Below, one piece after another: positions 1 to 10,050 of a stretch of DNA of 64,000 nucleotides (positions are counted from its first letter, which is position 1; each line of letters starts with the position of its first letter). The notes below the pieces were generated by a model. The model worked only from the letters and a program-made list of their open reading frames with translations. It was not told the origin of the DNA and made no database searches. The stretch comes from Mansonella perstans. Lineage: Eukaryota; Nematoda; Chromadorea; Rhabditida; Onchocercidae. The stretch is from positions 310,001 to 374,000 of the forward strand of contig JBAMDO010000011.1 of assembly GCA_037074765.1 (NCBI GenBank), in the 5' to 3' direction. A program made the position numbers and the translations under genes.

Positions 1-510
1 TTAATATAAATTACTTTTCTTGATTCTTATTTATATTTTCTTTCCATTTGTATATATGAATGTTGCATTTGTCGCAATTAAATCAGTGTTCAACTTATTT
101 ACACCTAAATAATATATTTATGTATGTATGTATGTTGTATATTTATATTCGGATGAAAACAGCAATTAATTCTCAGGAGTGAAGCTTTTCAAACAATCCA
201 AAGGTAGTTAAAAAAAAAAAAAATCCAACGGTGGTTGAATTGTATATAAGTTTCTCATTCTTAGTATACTAACTTGAATTTTATATGAAACAATTTTAGA
301 ATATTACTGAAATTTGAATTCAAAATTACAAATTATTTGTTTGACAAAAAGTATTACAAAATAAAAGCATTCATTTGTTGATATGTTTGCTTGTCAACTT
401 TACATATTTATGCAATCAATTTATGAAAAGAAATGAAATGTTTGGGACAGTGTTATTTCCAAGGATGGAAATGTCAGAAGATAGAAATGATTTAAAACGC
501 GATTTTTACA

Positions 511-1330
511 TTACTTAGATATCCAGAATTCCTTATTGATTTTCTTTCTTCTTCTGCATCATCGTAATTTAAGTAAAGTAAAGAAATAAGTTTAATGCAG
601 CTTAAATAAATAAATAAATTAAACATAAACTTTAGATACAGGAGGTTTACGTAAATTAATCCGAAAATGACAAATGAGAAGATAGTATTTTAAGTCAGAC
701 TAAAGTTAATGTAATCCCATTTAATTACTAGAATATGAAATTACGACAAAAACTGATTTATGATTCTCAGAACAACATTAGTGGGATTAAATAGGATGAG
801 CTATAATTAGTGAGAATTTCTCAAGGAATAATTAAGGTCAAGAATATATCAATCATTCAATGCATTATACCTGTGAAAAATGAAATATATTCCTATGACA
901 CAAATAATTCTCAAATATTATACAACTAATTGCAAAGTTATTTAATGATCCCAAATGGAAATATTCCTCTAAATGAAATGAAAGTTAATTAGTTTTTGTG
1001 ATTAAATCGATTATTACAATTTACTTAGTGCTGAAATATTAATGTATGGGAAAAAGTTATGAAGATAGAAATTTACAATATCAGTGCTACATATTCAACG
1101 ACAACTGTAATTTAACGTTGATGAAATTGAAAGTTTCAATTATGAATTTTTCTCATTGATTGATGACAAATAGACAATAAGTAAAATGTTTTACAAGTCA
1201 TACAATTCTTTTATTTAAAAATAAAATCAATTTTTCAAGTTGATCAAATCTACAATCATTGGTTGTAGCATAGGTCTTATGCTTACCTTTTATGAGTTTT
1301 TCTTTTAGCAATTGTAACTTTACCAGCATT
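511..1330 (-). CDS. Possible 5' exons of a minus-strand gene running off the left edge (tentative)
   Basis: Two minus-strand segments, 1287-1330 and 511-553, have matching splice signals: acceptor TTTTTAG before 1330, donor GTAAGC after 1287 and acceptor GATGCAG before 553. Two readings keep phase. In the first, an ATG one base behind the acceptor (1327-1329) gives MLVKLQLLKEKLIK, then EEERKSIRNSGYLSN, with a possible further donor GTAAAA near 500. In the second, the frame starting NAGKVTIAKRKTHK runs into a basic tail ending FWISK and a stop at 511-513. The first would be a trans-spliced first exon of a helical protein continuing outside the window. The gene would lie downstream of the OSCP gene on the same strand. 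No homolog is recognised, and chance agreement cannot be excluded. Confidence 0.27.
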
Positions 1331-2503
1331 CTAAAAATAACTTAATAACTTGAATTGTTGAAAATTTCCATAAAACAAAATAATATATAAAATTTCAACA
1401 TCTCAAGACATGACTGCATTGTAATCACTTTACTGATCGAATTTTTTAACATATTGATAACTTTTTATTACATTTTGTAGACATAAAAATCTTTTTTTTT
1501 TAATGTCTTTTATTTTTAAAAATTTCAAGTCGTATTTCTGCCTACAAGCTAAATTAGCACGTCCATTTTGAACTTAAATAAAATAACCTTACAAGCCTTT
1601 TATGATAAAATTGTCTAAATTTGATTGTACCACAATTCAATGATAAGATTTTACTTCTTCAAGCTGCCAATGTTAACACTAGTAATAAGTAATAATTTGA
1701 GAAAGAATATTACGATAACAAATTACCCATCCTAAAATTCCATCAAACTCTGCTAAAGTAGTAATATTTGACCATTTTTTGTTCTTTCAGGTACAACTAA
1801 CACAATACAGTAATGAGTTAATTAATCATCGGCAAGAGTAGGCTCACAAGTTTATTATTCTTCTTTTCTTAAATTCAAAGATATTTGAAAGTTCTGTTAA
1901 AAACTGCAGCATAATGATAAAAATGATAATCTCGATAATCTAAATTTTATTTTTTTCTTTTAAATTTAATTAATCAAAATCCAAACAAGCAGGAACTCTG
2001 CTAACTAACATTCATTTTTTCTTTTTTTTTGCTTGGAAAATTCGAAAATTCAGGACTACAAAATTTCGAATGATTTTATACAACACTATAAATTTGACCA
2101 GCCATTTGGAACATTTTTGTCAAAATTCCATTTTCTCTTCTTTTAATTCCAACACAAATGATGCGTAGAACTTGAGCAGTGATCAATAATGTTTATGCAT
2201 TTTCACTCAAGTCAGAGTAGCATGAAACAGAAAATCAACACAATGAGGTTTTAGATTTTTTTAAGGCAAAAGAAAGCAATCATTAATATCCTTCAGCATC
2301 GTATAACAGTAAAGCTAACAACTAAAAAAAAAAAAAAAAACTATTCAAAACTCCAGCAATATCCAGTAATACGCTGTAATAAAAAATATGGTATTGCTGC
2401 ATCAGCGAATAATGTTAATGTTTTATTTAAAGACATGAATTTAGATAAACAAGAAGATTGGCTAAGCATAAAAAGGTGACTAAATATTTCTAAACGTTCG
2501 GAT
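1331..2503. other. Gene-free AT-rich spacer downstream of the OSCP gene
   Basis: No supported exon was found here on either strand. The stretch holds homopolymer runs, such as the A-run at 2323-2340, and the OSCP 3' untranslated region at its right end. The minus-strand open frame at 2341-2532 is the end of the OSCP exon read out of frame. Confidence 0.6.
2422..2427 (-). terminator. Poly(A) signal of the OSCP gene
   Basis: AATAAA on the minus strand about 80 bases downstream of the OSCP stop codon, a normal spacing for a nematode 3' UTR. The call rests on the hexamer and its position only. Confidence 0.5.
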
Positions 2504-5500
2504 TTAAGCAGCGTTCCGCAAAATATCCTCAAGTTTTTTGAATTGTGAGCTTATGCTCATGTCGATGAACTTGTCACCGATACTCACCATCATACCACCA
2601 AGGATACTCGGTTTTACGGTTAACTGAATTTGCAAATCCTGTCCAGGTTTCGCAAATTTTTTCAACGCTTCCCTCAATGCTGCTTCATGTTTCTTGCTGA
2701 GCTGCTAAAAATGAAATGGATCTCCTACATTTTTATTTGACAGAATTTCTAAAATTTAATTTTAACCCTAACGGTAATAAGAACGGATGTTGTAACCAAA
2801 CTACTTTATGGTTACTCATGTAGTCAATTTTAAGAATACTTCTTATTTCTGAATAAATAATCACACCATGAGATAGTGGCATTAAAAATTCTTAACTTCT
2901 CATGATACAGGTTTAATTCTTCTCCCAAACTCAAAAAAGATATTACCACATATTTTTCTCCTTCTTTAAAGAAATACTATTAGATCACTGATGAAAATGA
3001 GAATATCAGTCTTCACAATCTTACCTCAGCAGTAATTACTTCGACAACCAATTCACCGCGGTGCGCACGCATGATCGAATCGAACAATTCCATAATCTCT
3101 TCAAGGAAATTTAGTCGCCCATTTTCCGCTAGTAACACTGAAACAAACAACTGCATAATCTGAAAGCAAACAGATATTTATGAAAAAAAAAAAAGAAAAT
3201 AATAGAATTAAAATAGAAGAAATGAAAGTCAAGATATTTGTTACTGCAATTTCAAAAACAGTAATTTACGAAAACACGATGAAGAAAGAAAGGGATCTCT
3301 AAATGAAACGCAAATAACTGGAATTTATCCTGCCAAAGAATTTGGAATTTCTGGAATTTAGATTAAAACCCTTCTCTATCTCTTCCCTTCACTAACTCAG
3401 CGAACTGCGGAAGCTGTGAAGTCTCAAAATGAAAGTAGAACAAAGAAAAAAAGAGAAAAATAAAAATTTGCAAAAAACTAAAAAAATGTTAAACATTAAA
3501 AGTCGTAATAAAGCAAATAATACAGGAATTTGTTGCAAACTTTGTGTTATGTAACAATAATTATAGATTCAATTTCTTTAAAAGGCCTCCTAATTTCGAA
3601 AATGATTTATTTCTTTCACAAGTTGATGGTTGGTTAGCTTGCATCTCTTGATAATTTTCTGCATTCAGTTAATTCAGTTACCAGCTGATACCTTGCACCT
3701 TTCACATACACACTTATCGTTTAATATATTTTCATATTTCTCAATCAAAAAGTAATTTTAAAGTTTATGGAACAAAAATTTTTGGAAAATTTACTTTCAG
3801 ATGACATCCACTATTTCATCGAAAGATGATTTAGAAGCACTTATAAAAGAAATGAAAGCAAGTAGGTTTTTGAATGATTTGTTCAATTCATATTAGATTT
3901 CTTTTTCTCTATCGCTCTCCTCATATAACTCAAAATATTGCATTTTTTGCTTAAAAATCTTTGATTTACATCGTCACTCGCCTGCTTTATGATATTAATT
4001 CTATAAATTCTTTTATTTAGAAATAATTTAGAAAAGGAAAAATCCAATAATACAATTACTGAAAGATCCTTGCAGCGAAACGAACTGTATCCTAAACTTT
4101 AGCCTCATCGATGGAGTCAGATGAATCAGAAACATCATTTTGCACCATCAATTATAACCCAAGCCTAGCTGCTGTTGCTACATTTGGATTAGTGAATAGC
4201 TTCAATATGTATCTCATAAGTTGCAAATTATGGCCAGCTGCACTTTCAGGTTCATACTTCTACATTTCAATTTCGGCACTTCCATCAACTTCCTTTCAGT
4301 AATTTCTAATCAAATTTATTTTTAATAATTAAAACCAATAATCTAAATTGAAAAATAAGATTCGCTAAATTTTAGTAAATTTCAGGTCTAATATCTTGTT
4401 TGCAAGGTTCTCTTGTTTACGAATGGTTCAATTTGCATGGCATGAAATTGACACGCCAGCAGGTAACTATTTCTATTTGTTCTAAATATTGGGTTTTATT
4501 AAAACTAGAAATTCACTTCAATGTTTAACTTCTCTCATCTAAAAATACACCGAATGCGCAAAGTTTTAAGTAAATGATTAAATTAAAATGGATTTCAATC
4601 AAAAAATTTAAAAAATAGTTAACACGATATTCTTTAAGAATACCATGGTTCACAGTATGCCACTTAAGCGAGGTAAGATAAAAACATTGTATCTGTTATC
4701 TAATCTAATGATTCTGCTTAAGCGAATCTATTTCGACGAAAAAAATATCCTAGAGACATCAAAACAATTCGACTTCAATCTACCCCCTATTTCGCATGAT
4801 TTAACTCCCGGCGATATAACAGGTAGAATTTTTCAATCAGTTTAAATTAAACAGTTACTTTCATAATGCTTTTGCGCTTATAATGATCTTTTAACGCTGC
4901 TCATCATAAAATTATGGCATGGTTTGTTTAAGTGTTTGTTTTGATGGAAAAATATTGTCTCAGTAGCACAATAGTTTAGTTCCACAAATAAACCTATGCA
5001 TAGGTGAGAATCAAACGTTGGAAAATATGAATACAATGAGAAATCATTATTTCAGAAGAGAAGAAATCAGTACTAGCTGAACTGTTCCAAAATGAAAAAG
5101 ATGAAGAAATGCAAAGAGTTAGTAATTATCGCAAGCTGGCCTCAACTGAAATGTTACTGAATATTTGAGCCATAATCATAAATCTATCTCAAATAATTAT
5201 ATTATCACTAGATAAGAAAACTTTTTTTACTATCAAACAAAAGATACTGTTGAATCAAATCTCTTGATTTAATAGTAAGCAAACTGAGAAGCTTCAAAAT
5301 TTTTATTGTTGATTCAAGACGTATAAATCTATTTTTTGAAGAATTTTTTCAACCACTCGATTAATTTCATCAAATTTTTTTTTTTTTTCTAGTCTTTATT
5401 TGGAAGCTTCTTTTCATGTCTATTTAGGAATAAATCATTTATGGGCATTTTCAGTGGTACAAAATGCATTACGGAAAAATTTATGAACATTCAAAAAAAG

Positions 5501-7240
5501 CTGAACGAGAACGTAAAATGATGCAAGATGTAAGCAAGATGGAAAATAAAACCAACTGATTGTGTAAATAGTAAATGCATATTTTCCTTAATTTATCAGC
5601 AATTCAAATCAATGAATAGAACATTTTTATCTCTAAAAAAAAATTTTCGATTCATTTCATAAAAATTTACTCTGCCATTATTTTCTAATGCATCTAATGC
5701 ACAAATAATGCAATCATCCTAATATATATAATTAGTGTGTGTACATAAGTAATTGATTTTTTAAATATAAATATTAGCAGAGTAACGAAAATATATGTAT
5801 TTTTAAATACTTTTGGCTGTAACTATTGTAATATTTATATTTAAATTGTTCTTAATTAATGTCTAAGCGAATTTCTTTAAAACATGAAGAAAAGCACCAT
5901 AATGTACGAATCCAAATAAACTTATGTAACATACAGTAAATGTACTAACCTAAAAAATTGAGCGTTTCCTTGCTTACATTTAAATTTTTGGCGATATCTT
6001 TAACAGTGTTCACTTTCGATAATGGTGTTAATGCAGGGTCCAAGACGAAGTTCTAAAAATAATCCCATCTTAGCAATAACTACCGTAAACAGTGAACAAC
6101 AAAATGAACTTTATGGAAGTTTTGAAAAAAAAAGTCAAATATGCACGGAATACGAAGCATATATTTTTAATGATTTGATCGAATATATCATGTGAAATCA
6201 TGCAAAGCAATAAGTGTTATTTATTGCATCAAATTTCTGTAATCCAAAATCGACAATATTTGTTAATTTAAAAATGAAAAAAAAATTCTAACATACCTTA
6301 AATTTAGCACTAGTTTGATAAGCATTTTTTAACGATTTAAGATCCTTATCGATATCATCAAGTTTTTTGTCTTTCATTGCTGCTGAATACAATGCCACCG
6401 CATATCGTCCCTCTATACCGTGTACCTGATAGTTACTTCATTTTCACAAAGTAGTTAAGCATGAATAAATATGAAAAACTTTCTACAAGTACAATAGTAA
6501 ATCAGATTCCAGATCACTATAAAAAATAACTTCATTCAGACAAAATTAAACAACCTGAAATAAGTCTGCAGCTTATTTTATACAATAATTTAAAGAGAGC
6601 TATATTAAGCTAGAAACAAAATTAGGTCATTTTCCACAGCTACTTGATGGTATAACAAATTAAGTCCAAAATAAATTTAAAACATATTTTATGGCTAGTG
6701 ACTAAGCCAAGTCACATAATTCAAAGTATCTATTCATTTTTAGACAAAAATAAAGTTATATTCAATCGTAAATGTATGTCAACGATATGTTTAAAGAATA
6801 CATCACTAATAAATCATCAAAAATTAGCAGGATGCATGTCTATTTCAGTAAAATATCAAATTAGCTATTTCAATAAAATATCAAATTAGCTATTTCAATA
6901 AAATATCAAATTAGCTATTTCAATAAAATATCAAATTAGCTATTTCAATAAAATATCAAATTAGCTATTTCAATAAAATATCAAAGTAGCTATTTCAATA
7001 AAATATCAAATTAGCTATTTCAGTAAAATATCAAATTAGCTTAGAAGCAGCAAATATTTAACTAACTTTAGCTTACATTTTAATTAATTTAACTAACTCT
7101 ATCTTAGTTTACATTTTAATTAATTCAAACCTAAATAAAATGATATTCTAACTTACTTGAATAGGTGACCTTACAATCTGTTCTGTTGTTCGCGCAGCAG
7201 CACTCAACGAAATACATCTGCGAAATACGTGAAAACTCAT
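2504..7240 (-). CDS. atp-3: ATP synthase subunit O, mitochondrial (OSCP)
   Basis: Encodes the oligomycin-sensitivity-conferring protein, the subunit that ties the F1 head to the peripheral stalk of mitochondrial ATP synthase. Five exons in transcript order: 7157-7240, 6297-6425, 5950-6052, 3025-3137, 2504-2704, all phase-consistent and giving 209 aa, the usual OSCP length. The N-terminus [16 protein letters not shown] is basic and amphipathic like a mitochondrial presequence. It is followed by [16 protein letters not shown], then LLAENGRL and HRGEL, and the C-terminal [20 protein letters not shown], all OSCP hallmarks. For the fourth exon the acceptor nearer the coding block was chosen because it restores the [11 protein letters not shown] spacing of the family. 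TTTGCAG ends five bases before the ATG, a likely trans-splice acceptor. Intron 1 carries a 25-bp minisatellite; intron 3 holds a plus-strand gene. Confidence 0.95.
3794..3800 (+). promoter_or_regulatory. Candidate SL trans-splice acceptor of the nested gene
   Basis: CTTTCAG lies immediately before the ATG at 3801, leaving no 5' UTR of its own. In nematodes this arrangement marks trans-splicing of a spliced leader; no upstream donor or exon is needed to explain the start. Confidence 0.5.
3801..5559 (+). CDS. Hypothetical protein, nested inside an OSCP intron on the opposite strand
   Basis: Not recognised. Exons 3801-3861, 4103-4249, 4386-4462, 4639-4822, 5056-5117 and 5455-5559 join in phase to about 211 aa. 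The ATG directly follows TTACTTTCAG, a good trans-splice acceptor. The start [20 protein letters not shown] is hydrophilic. Residues about 40-75 ([20 protein letters not shown] through [14 protein letters not shown]) are hydrophobic and may form one or two membrane segments. The C-terminus is charged and helical, ending [20 protein letters not shown]. Two points are open. Exon 4 contains an in-frame 81-nt segment (4673-4753) with a strong GTAAG donor that may be spliced out. Exon 5 could also read through to a TGA at 5166, dropping exon 6. AATAAA at 5915-5920 could end the transcript before the next OSCP exon. Location or function cannot be stated. Confidence 0.68.
5915..5920 (+). terminator. 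Candidate poly(A) signal of the nested gene
   Basis: AATAAA on plus, about 355 bases after the nested gene's stop and 30 bases before the next OSCP exon (5950, minus). If used, the nested transcript would end without antisense overlap to OSCP coding sequence. Confidence 0.4.
6841..7040. repeat. Minisatellite, eight 25-bp copies, in OSCP intron 1
   Basis: Exactly eight head-to-tail copies of a 25-bp unit (TATTTCAATAAAATATCAAA then TTAGC). The first and last copies share one variant (CAGTA for CAATA) and a single inner copy has AAGTAGC. The array sits between OSCP exons 1 and 2. It has no spacers, so it is not CRISPR-like. Confidence 0.95.
7059..7125. repeat. Two-copy tandem duplication in OSCP intron 1
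   Basis: A roughly 30-36 bp unit beginning TTAACTAACT and ending TTACATTTTAATTAAT occurs twice in tandem, directly after the 25-bp array and just before exon 1. Confidence 0.75.
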
Positions 7241-7245
7241 TCGCA

Positions 7246-7252
7246 CTGCAAA
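7246..7252 (-). promoter_or_regulatory. Candidate SL trans-splice acceptor of the OSCP gene
   Basis: TTTGCAG on minus ends five bases before the OSCP ATG, giving a five-base 5' UTR after leader addition. Confidence 0.5.
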
Positions 7253-7262
7253 TAATACATTC

Positions 7263-7362
7263 AAGAACTGATTAACTTAATTATCTAAATACAAACAAGA
7301 ACTAATTAACTTAATTGTCTAATAAATAATACATCGAAGAACTAATTAACTTAATTATCTAA
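7263..7362. repeat. Three copies of a 26-bp element upstream of OSCP
   Basis: Near-identical 26-mers start at 7263, 7297 and 7337, spaced 34 and 40 bases apart. They differ by one base each (CTGATT or CTAATT; TTATCT or TTGTCT). They lie within 125 bases of the OSCP start codon. Confidence 0.85.
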
Positions 7363-8020
7363 TTTTCACATTTTTTTTACAAATATAACAAAACTAATTG
7401 TTAAAACAATAATTTCCCAGTAGCACACAATCTCTACTATTTAAACAATCTTAATACTACATTTTCTTTAACCCTCTCAATAACTAACAATAACAAATGT
7501 AAAATTTCCTGCATTCTCTCAATCCCTCGTCACATACTTTTTTCTGAATCCTAGCAATCTATGCTGTCTCTTCGTTCAACATACCATTTTCCTAACTCTT
7601 TCAACTCCCCTTATCACACTTTCTCCATAACAGCAATTCCAGCTCCTCCTTTTTCTGAACAAAAACGATTAAGTTTTTAACGCAGCCTGTCAGATGCAAT
7701 CATTTATTGCCATATCTAAAATCAGGCTTACCTGTCATTTTATGCTTTTTCTTTTTGAAATTTGATAGCTGATTATTTCCATTAGAAGAGCTAATGCTAA
7801 TCATTGTTGGAGTTCAATTAATTTAAGTGGAATGATATATTAGGTGAAATTCAGTAATTGAATACTGAAATATCTAATAAGCAAAGGGGAAATGGAATTA
7901 AAAATGAAGGATTGAATTGAATTATGCTACCATATGCATTATTTTTGGAAATTTTTTATCATTAATGCAAGTGATGTATTTTGTTAGTGATTATTTCTTT
8001 TTAGTGGTGATTTTTTGTTA

Positions 8021-8027
8021 TTTTCAG
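8021..8027 (+). promoter_or_regulatory. Candidate SL trans-splice acceptor of the CCDC86-like gene
   Basis: TTTTCAG eight bases before the ATG, with no upstream coding exon in phase. Confidence 0.45.
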
Positions 8028-8035
8028 CAAGGCAA

Positions 8036-9442
8036 ATGACACAAGAAATAAATGACGTGGGACGTCATTTTTCTCACGTGAGTACATCAATAAGTGAACA
8101 AGCTGTGAAAATAAATGGTGCATCTAGTGTCACTGCTATAGATGACAAATGCAATATGAGTGCAAAGCTACGTAAATCGAAATCAGGTCGATGGTGGAAA
8201 TCGATTCGAAAAGAAAGGTATAATTTATTGCGATATTTTTGAAAAAGTTCTTTATGGAATTTTCTTAACTCGTAGATGGATTCAAACAGGAATATGTTCA
8301 AATATTTGCCAAATCAAATCAGATACGCATTACATCTAAGATAAGTTCATTTTTAGATTTCTTAGCCTTTGAACTTGTATATTCAAATTTAGATCATCTG
8401 CTGTTGTAAAAGTAAAACCGCTGAAATCCTCATGGGAATGTAAGATGCGTTCAAAAGCAGAACTGGAAAATGTTAAAAAGATACAACAAGAAGTGCGTAA
8501 TAAGCTAGCTGCCAAAAAAGCGGTGAGTGAATACACAATCCAAGATTCTATAGGTTTTTCCACTTTCATTTATCAGTGATATTTTGTTTTTGAAAAAGTA
8601 ACACTAAAACAGTCATTTCTGTATTTTATAATATATTCTAAAAATATCTTTGTATTGCTGTAATTGCGGTTTTTATATTTAAACATGATTGAATATGAGA
8701 TTTGTAATAATTATCCAAATTTAATTTTAAAACGAATAAAGTTTTATTAAATTGGGAGGGATGTATTATTTTTCTAAATGACCCAAACATCTAGTTTTAA
8801 AATTTAAACTAACACAGCAAGTTGAAGATCTAAGTCTAAAAAAAAGTTTTTAGAACTAATAAAAATTAACTCAAAGATCAAAATGTTAAGATCTGCAATC
8901 AAATGTAATCAGTTATACTAGGGCTCTGATAAAATCAAGCTAACTTAGCAAAATAAACTCCAAGTAAAAACTAAAAACAATATAAAAACAAAACAAAAAA
9001 AAAAACAAAAAAAGACAAAACACTATAAAAATCGCTATTAGATAAGATAATAAAAATACCAACCTCCAACTTAAAAACAATAAACATCAAAATAATAGAA
9101 AAAACCATATTAGAACCAGAACAAATACCCTTAGTAGCGATAAAGCCACTCATAGCTGTCTAACCATCAGAAAAATTCTTATAGGAAACATTCAAAGAAA
9201 TAAAATGCGTAAAAAAGACATCAAAAAAATAAAATAAAATTTAAAAGAAGAAATAATCCGTAAAATTAAAAAGTCATAAATTTCAGGCTAAAATAGAAGC
9301 TCGAAAGGAACACGAAAGGAGGCAAAAAGAAAATGAGAGGAAAGCAGAAATCTTCCAAGTTATTAAGAATACACAAAAGCTAAAAAAAACGAAAAAGAAG
9401 CAGTTAAGGCGAATTGAGAAACGTGACACGGCTGAAGTTTGA
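8036..9442 (+). CDS. CCDC86: CCDC86/Cgr1-family nucleolar protein (rRNA processing)
   Basis: Exons 8036-8217, 8393-8522 and 9287-9442 join to 155 aa. The Cgr1 region is clear: [13 protein letters not shown], then the tryptophan block [20 protein letters not shown], a long K/E/R-rich helix ([19 protein letters not shown]) and the family's end signature [20 protein letters not shown], closing KRDTAEV. Yeast Cgr1 acts in the nucleolus in 60S subunit and pre-rRNA processing; vertebrate CCDC86 is nucleolar. The N-terminal 45 residues are not conserved. The ATG was chosen because it follows TTTTCAG (8021-8027) by eight bases, a trans-splice context, and is the first methionine in frame after it. 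The donors are GTATAA and GTGAGT. AATAAA lies at 9777-9782. Confidence 0.9.
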
Positions 9443-10050
9443 TGAATATTTTCTTGAACTGCCACGGCCTTATTGTTTTTGTTTATTAATTTAAATTCGG
9501 AAAGTTTCAGAGATAGGAACTAAAGAAAGCTAGTTGTGGGTCAAGAGAGAGACTGAGGGCCATATGCTTTTTTTGGCAACAAAAAGAGGGAACTGGGGTA
9601 GTTAACTTTATTAGCGGGTAACTTTTGTAACCATATTTCTAAATAATTCAGTGTGAAACTCTAGTGATTTATGATTATTTCTGAACTATTTGTTAAAAGT
9701 TTTGTCTAATTCTAACCATTTAAATTTGGCTCGCTGAAACAGTGTAATGAATGTTGCTCATTTCCAATTTTTATATAATAAATTTTTTAACACCGATTGT
9801 TGAATTTGTTCTGAAATGCATATACGTTACATATTGAAAGCACGATTAATATTTTATCAACTGAATTTTGTTGAAGATTTGGTGCAGTAATAGCATAATA
9901 AAAGGGATTGATTCGGTGCAACTAGCTTCGACGCTCATTAATTGAGGAGTCGAATTTGAAATTAAAAAATGGACAGCAGATGACAACAAATGTAGTTTTT
10001 GAAGTGTAATGATATTGACACTCTTTTTTAAAGCTGCGGGATTCTCAGAG
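9443..10050. other. 3' UTR of the CCDC86-like gene and short spacer before TSNAX
   Basis: Both neighbours read plus and are only about 600 bases apart. The first half is 3' UTR with AATAAA at 9777-9782; the next start codon is 270 bases further on. The spacing is compatible with a nematode operon, but this is inference. The minus-strand open frames here are shadows. Confidence 0.5.
9777..9782 (+). terminator. Poly(A) signal of the CCDC86-like gene
   Basis: AATAAA 335 bases after the stop codon and before the TSNAX start; it is the best-placed hexamer I noticed in the interval. Confidence 0.45.

Larger units (their letters stand above)
7241..8027. promoter_or_regulatory. Divergent intergenic region between OSCP and the CCDC86-like gene
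   Basis: About 790 bases separate two divergently transcribed genes and presumably hold both promoters. Three dispersed copies of a 26-bp element (AAGAACTAATTAACTTAATT followed by TATCTAA or GTCTAA; 7263, 7297 and 7337) lie on the OSCP side. A pyrimidine-rich stretch, 7480-7660, follows. No TATA or named site could be assigned. Confidence 0.5.

Noticed and set aside
6841..7040. Regular repeats that might suggest a CRISPR array
   Set aside because: The copies are contiguous with no spacers, lie in an intron of an animal gene, and fit a minisatellite.
8074..8569. Minus-strand open frames over the CCDC86-like exons
   Set aside because: They are antisense shadows; the plus strand carries the recognised Cgr1 motifs with correct splice phases.
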